From NCBI GenBank assembly GCA_020438595.1, contig JAGQUI010000070.1:1-9916 (forward strand): 9,916 bases of DNA, in the 5' to 3' direction. A model generated the notes under the pieces. That model was not told the DNA's origin. It did not search any database and saw nothing but the letters and a program-made list of their open reading frames with translations. Shown here in pieces: positions 6,645 through 9,916 of this stretch (the stretch's first letter is position 1; each line of letters opens with the position of its first letter). A program made the position numbers and the translations under genes. The stretch comes from Propionibacteriaceae bacterium. Its GTDB lineage: Bacteria; Actinomycetota; Actinomycetes; Propionibacteriales; Propionibacteriaceae.

Positions 6645-7205
6645 ATGACGCTGCTCTACCTCGTGCGCCACGGCCAGACGGAGTGGAGCCGCTCCGGCCG
6701 GCACACCTCGGTGACCGAACTGGACCTCACCGACGCGGGGGTCGCCCAGGCGCGCTCGTTGCGCGAACGGCTCGACCCGGGCGAGTTCGACCTGGTGCTG
6801 AGCAGCCCGCGGCTGCGCGCCCGCCGGACGGCCGAACTCGCCGGGTTCACCGACTACGCGGTCGACGACGACCTGGCCGAGTGGTACTACGGCGACTTCG
6901 AGGGCCTGACCAGCCCGCAGATCCGGGAGCACTTTCCGGGCTGGCGGATCTGGTTCAACGGCTGCCCGGGCGGGGAGTCGTCCGAGGAGGTGCGAGCGCG
7001 CCTGACCCGGGTCGTGGCCCGGGTGCGTGCGTCCGGCGTGGAGCGGGCGATCTGTTTCGGCCACGGCCACGCGTCCCGCGTGCTGGCGTTGTGCTGGCTC
7101 GACTTCCCGATCATCTTCGGGCAGAGCTTCCCGCTCGAGGTGGGCAGCGTGTCGATCCTCGGCCGCGAGAAGGAGTCCCCGGCGATCGTCCGCTGGAACA
7201 GCTGA
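6645..7205 (+). CDS. Histidine phosphatase family protein (phosphoglycerate mutase-like)
   Basis: This small cytoplasmic phosphatase belongs to the branch-1 histidine phosphatase superfamily (186 residues), which passes phosphate through a catalytic histidine. The key residues are visible: R8 and H9 in LVRHGQTEW, R58 in LSSPRLRARRTA, the acid E79 in LAEWYYGDFEGL, and H140 in FGHGHASR. SGRHTS at 17-22 and the PGGES loop (108-112) are typical of the actinobacterial acid-phosphatase-like subgroup rather than of glycolytic phosphoglycerate mutase, which is longer. The substrate is unknown. I chose the ATG at 6645 because the first beta strand TLLYLVRHG starts directly after it. The ATG at 6636 is in frame and also possible, since GAGGAG is only 1 nt from the 6645 ATG whereas GGTGGG lies 5 nt before 6636. 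An MFS gene follows after 69 nt. Confidence 0.93.
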   Translation: MTLLYLVRHGQTEWSRSGRHTSVTELDLTDAGVAQARSLRERLDPGEFDLVLSSPRLRARRTAELAGFTDYAVDDDLAEWYYGDFEGLTSPQIREHFPGWRIWFNGCPGGESSEEVRARLTRVVARVRASGVERAICFGHGHASRVLALCWLDFPIIFGQSFPLEVGSVSILGREKESPAIVRWNS

Positions 7206-7274
7206 GGTCTCGACCCCACCGACCGAGGCGTGGGAGCGATTGCAGCTCTGCGTCCGACCTGATTTGCTGACCCG

Positions 7275-8561
7275 GTGGCGACGGTGCGCAATCCCCTGCT
7301 GAACAGCCTGCTGAACCTGCGGGGCAACGGACGGGCCTGCGTCTACACCGAGCCCATGTGGGGCCTGTCGATGATGCTGGTGCTCCCGTACGCGTCGGTG
7401 TTCATGCTGGCGCTCGGCGTCCACGACGTGCAGATCGGGCTGCTCGCCACCATCTCGATGCTGTCCCAGGTCGTGTTCGGCCTGCTCAGCGGGGTGATCA
7501 CGGACAAGCTCGGCCGGCGCGTGACCACCGCGGTGTTCGACGTCGTCGCCTGGGCGATTCCCTGCCTGATCTGGGCGGTCGCGCAGAACTTCTGGTACTT
7601 CCTGGTCGCGTCCGTGGTCAACGGCGCCTGGCAGGTCACCCAGAACTCGTGGGACTGCCTGCTGGTCGAGGACGTCGACCGCGGCGAGATCACCAAGGTG
7701 TACTCGCTGGTCAAGGTGGCGGCCGAGTTCTCCGCGCTCTTCTCGCCAAACCCCGCCGTGCTGGTTGCGCAGTTCGGCCTGGTGCCCGCGGTGCGCATCC
7801 TGTACCTGAACGCGTTCGTGATCATGACCGCGAAGATCATCATCCTGTACCGCGCCTCGACCGAGACCGAGGTAGGCCGGCTGCGGATGGAGCTGACGAA
7901 GGACGTGAGCATCTGGCGGTCGCTTTCGGAGTACCGCGGTGTGCTGCCCCTGATCATCCACTCGAAGGGCACGATCTTCTCGCTGTCGATCGCGGCGATC
8001 GTGGCCGCCGTCCAGCTCGTCAACGCCACGTTCTGGCAGGTGGTGATCAACACGCGACTGGGGGTGCCCGACCCGCTCCTGCCGTTCTTCCCGATGGTGC
8101 GGTCGCTGCTGTCCGTCCTGCTGTTCTTCACGGTGATCCCGGCGCTCACCCACGGCAAGCACCTCAAGGCGCCCACTCTGTGGGGCTTCGTCATCTACCT
8201 CGCCGGGCAGGTGCTGCTCGTGCTCATCCCCGCACCCGAAGGGGCCGCGACCGGCCAGACGTACGCCTTGCTCGCGGCCTGCCTGGTGCTGGACGCCTTC
8301 GGCGCGGGGATCCTCTACATGCTCGCCGAGTCGCTCGTCGCCCTGCACGTCGACCGCCACGAGCGCTCGCGCGTGATGGCCATCCAACGCACCGTCGTGA
8401 TGCTCGTCACCGCCCCGTTCGGCTGGATCTCCGGGTGGCTGTCCGGGATGGACCGCACCTGGCCGTTCATCCTCACCTCGGCGCTGCTCGTGCTGGGCAT
8501 CGCCGTGACCGCGCGGTTCTGGGTCACCACCCACTCCGAGCCTCTAGGGTCCTCCCTGTGA
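7275..8561 (+). CDS. MFS transporter, first of a coupled pair
   Basis: This major facilitator superfamily carrier (428 residues) would be an integral membrane protein with about 12 helices. Motif A between helices 2 and 3 is clear at 73-82 (GVITDKLGRR). A hydrophobic N-terminal half is followed by a charged central loop at about 193-218 (RASTETEVGRLRMELTKD) and a second hydrophobic half. NSWDCLLVEDVDRGE (124-138) marks the helix 4-5 region. The substrate cannot be deduced; efflux or uptake are both open. Two in-frame GTG codons compete as start, 7275 and 7284. GGTGG lies 5 nt before the second, so the true start may be three codons shorter than given. The stop codon overlaps the start of the next MFS gene in GTGA, so the two are translationally coupled and probably work in the same pathway. 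Confidence 0.9.
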   Translation: MATVRNPLLNSLLNLRGNGRACVYTEPMWGLSMMLVLPYASVFMLALGVHDVQIGLLATISMLSQVVFGLLSGVITDKLGRRVTTAVFDVVAWAIPCLIWAVAQNFWYFLVASVVNGAWQVTQNSWDCLLVEDVDRGEITKVYSLVKVAAEFSALFSPNPAVLVAQFGLVPAVRILYLNAFVIMTAKIIILYRASTETEVGRLRMELTKDVSIWRSLSEYRGVLPLIIHSKGTIFSLSIAAIVAAVQLVNATFWQVVINTRLGVPDPLLPFFPMVRSLLSVLLFFTVIPALTHGKHLKAPTLWGFVIYLAGQVLLVLIPAPEGAATGQTYALLAACLVLDAFGAGILYMLAESLVALHVDRHERSRVMAIQRTVVMLVTAPFGWISGWLSGMDRTWPFILTSALLVLGIAVTARFWVTTHSEPLGSSL

Positions 8562-9796
8562 ACACCGCTGGCGGCACGGCCTATCGCTGGGTGGTCCTCG
8601 CGGTCTCGGTGCTGGTCAACATCACCATCCAGCTGCAGTGGATCTCGATGTCCCCGGTGGCCACCACCGCCGCGGAGTTCTACGGCGTCACCACCACCGA
8701 GATCGGCTGGTTCTCGATCATCTTCATGATCGTCTTCATCCCGTTGTCGATCCCGGCCGCGTGGATGGTGGACCGGTACGGCATCCGGATCGCCGTCGGC
8801 CTCGGCTCGGCGCTCGTCGCGGCGGGAGCCACCCTCCGGGCGCTCGCCGGGCCCTCCTACGGGTGGGCCCTCGCCGCCACGTTCCTGTCCGCGGCAGCCC
8901 AGCCCCTCCTCTTCAACGCCTGGACGACGGTGGCCGGCAAGTGGTTCCCGCGGCACCAGCGGGCCACGGTGGTGTCGGTGCTGACCCTGGCGATGATGGT
9001 GGGCGTCGCGGTGGGCACCGCGGTGACGCCGGCCCTGCTCGACGCCGGCCTGGCCATCGACGGGGTGCTGTGGGTCTACGCCGGTGCGGCAACGGTGTCC
9101 GCAGTTCTGTACGTCGCGTTCGCACGGGACGCGGACCGCAGCATCGCCGACGCCACGGACGCCCGCGCGCTGGAACTCGGCGGGCTGCGCCACGCGCTCG
9201 CCCAGCGCCCGTTCCAGGTGTTCCTCGCCGCCCTGTTCGTGGCCCTCGGCGTGTTCAACGGGCTCTCCACGTGGGCGCTCCAGATGGTGACCGCGATCGG
9301 ACTGGGCGAGGACGCGGCCGAGATCGTGCTCGAGGCGCTGCTGGTCGGTGGCGTGCTCGGTGCCCTCGCGCTCGGCGCGGCGTCCGACCGCACCGGACGC
9401 CGGGTGCCGTGGACGGCGATCCCGATGATCATCTCGGCACCGCTGATGGCGGCGTTCGTGCTGCCGAACCTGACCCTGGTGGTCGTGGGCGTGTGCTCGT
9501 TCGTGGTGGGGTTCCTGCTCACCGGTGCGATGCCGGTGGGCATGCAGTACGCCTCCGAGATCGCCGCGCCGACGCCCGAGGGCGCCTCGTCCGGGTTGTT
9601 CCAGCTGGTCGGCCAGACATCCTTCATCGTCGTACTCTTCATGGAGGCCGCCCGCACCCCCGACGGGGGGTTCGGGTGGAGCTTCGCCATCCTCGGCGTC
9701 CTGCTGGCCGCGATCGGGCTGTGGATGTTGCGCCAGCCCGAGCCGACCCTCGACTCCCCCATCCCCGGTGATCTGGAGGTTGCCGACCCTTCGTGA
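8558..9796 (+). CDS. MFS transporter, FLVCR-like
   Basis: This second MFS carrier has 412 residues and about 12 helices, and is not closely similar to its neighbour. From memory, the N-terminal half follows the eukaryotic FLVCR/DIRC2 (SLC49) pattern closely: YRWVVLAVSVLVN, QWIS (27-30), FYGVTTTEIGWFS (41-53), FIPLSIPAAWMVDRYGIR (60-77), AAAQPLLFN (112-120) and KWFPRHQRAT (128-137). In the second half, EGASSGLFQLVGQ (341-353) and the motif A copy GAASDRTGRR (273-282) fit too. SLC49 members carry haem, choline or ethanolamine. The bacterial substrate is unknown and could differ. The GTG start overlaps the upstream stop by 4 nt and has no Shine-Dalgarno site of its own, consistent with re-initiation. 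The stop codon is the first three bases of the tandem repeat array. Confidence 0.9.
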   Translation: MNTAGGTAYRWVVLAVSVLVNITIQLQWISMSPVATTAAEFYGVTTTEIGWFSIIFMIVFIPLSIPAAWMVDRYGIRIAVGLGSALVAAGATLRALAGPSYGWALAATFLSAAAQPLLFNAWTTVAGKWFPRHQRATVVSVLTLAMMVGVAVGTAVTPALLDAGLAIDGVLWVYAGAATVSAVLYVAFARDADRSIADATDARALELGGLRHALAQRPFQVFLAALFVALGVFNGLSTWALQMVTAIGLGEDAAEIVLEALLVGGVLGALALGAASDRTGRRVPWTAIPMIISAPLMAAFVLPNLTLVVVGVCSFVVGFLLTGAMPVGMQYASEIAAPTPEGASSGLFQLVGQTSFIVVLFMEAARTPDGGFGWSFAILGVLLAAIGLWMLRQPEPTLDSPIPGDLEVADPS

Positions 9797-9916
9797 CGGC
9801 TCGCTCGTTCCTCACGAGCCTCCTCAGGGAGCGTCGTTCTGACGGCTCGCTCATTCCTCACGAGCCTCCTCAGGGAGCGTCGTTCTGACGGCTCGCTCGT
9901 TCCTCACGAGCCTCCT
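9794..9916 (+). repeat. 46-bp direct tandem repeat array (at least 2.7 copies, cut by window edge)
   Basis: Copies start at 9794, 9840 and 9886 with period 46. The first two are full length and the third is truncated by the window end after 31 nt. They differ only by G/A at 9807 versus 9853; copy 3 has G. Copies are contiguous with no spacers. Each contains an inverted repeat, GCTCGT / ACGAGC with a 5-nt TCCTC loop (9803-9808 and 9814-9819), which the A in copy 2 breaks at one pair. A larger bulged pairing, GAC-GCTC with GAGCGTC, encloses it. The first copy begins at the TGA of the FLVCR-like gene. The period is not a multiple of 3, so it is not a protein repeat. It may act as a terminator-like 3' element or a minisatellite; copy number is unknown. 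Confidence 0.9.

Noticed and set aside
4089..7205. Very long plus-strand open frame as one 1038-residue protein
   Set aside because: Only its last 186 codons (from 6645) match a family. The rest is antisense to the well-supported ABC-F and LuxR genes and is low-complexity, Arg/Gly/Pro-rich.
6522..8534. 670-residue minus-strand open frame
   Set aside because: It is opposite the histidine phosphatase and first MFS genes. Its composition (rich in His, Asp, Arg, Gln, Gly) is a typical shadow of a hydrophobic gene in GC-rich DNA.
7358..9796. A single 812-residue fusion that includes the FLVCR-like transporter
   Set aside because: The part before 8558 is out of frame with the real first MFS gene and encodes an Arg-rich non-membrane sequence. 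The true start is the GTG at 8558.
9794..9916. CRISPR array
   Set aside because: The 46-bp units follow each other with no variable spacers, and the whole unit is conserved. It is a plain tandem repeat.

Overview
The window is about 70% G+C. Gene density is high, GTG starts are common, and G/C dominates third codon positions. Together with typical actinobacterial protein variants (the GTG-started ABC-F type, the secreted Ig-like repeat family, the SGRH-type histidine phosphatase), this points to a high-GC actinobacterium chromosome. I cannot resolve genus or order from the sequence. High GC leaves many antisense frames open by chance. I kept only frames with recognisable protein families.

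Layout. 1-662 (minus): 5' part of thrS, running off the left edge. 791-1876 (minus): a secreted protein of three Ig-like repeats. From a short divergent region at 1877-1944, the plus strand carries a formate/nitrite-family channel (1945-2808) and a membrane-anchored HtrA/DegP-type protease with one PDZ domain (2885-3955). A convergent minus-strand block follows, in which a LuxR-type regulator (5784-6476) lies 57 nt upstream of an ABC-F ATPase (3975-5726). A second divergent region (6477-6644) leads into a plus-strand block: histidine phosphatase (6645-7205), an MFS transporter (7275-8561) and a second, FLVCR-like MFS transporter (8558-9796), which overlaps the first by 4 nt. The window ends in a 46-bp tandem repeat that begins exactly at the last gene's stop codon and runs off the right edge.

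How the genes may work together. The MFS pair is almost certainly translationally coupled. LuxR and ABC-F are probably co-transcribed, and ABC-F proteins often protect ribosomes or act in translation control, so the regulator may govern that gene. FNT and HtrA are same-strand neighbours at the membrane, but I see no firm functional link. ThrS is housekeeping. I did not find a clear new multi-gene system. The items most worth a second look are the terminal repeat array, the FLVCR-like transporter with apparently retained ligand-site residues, and the two-cysteine HtrA.
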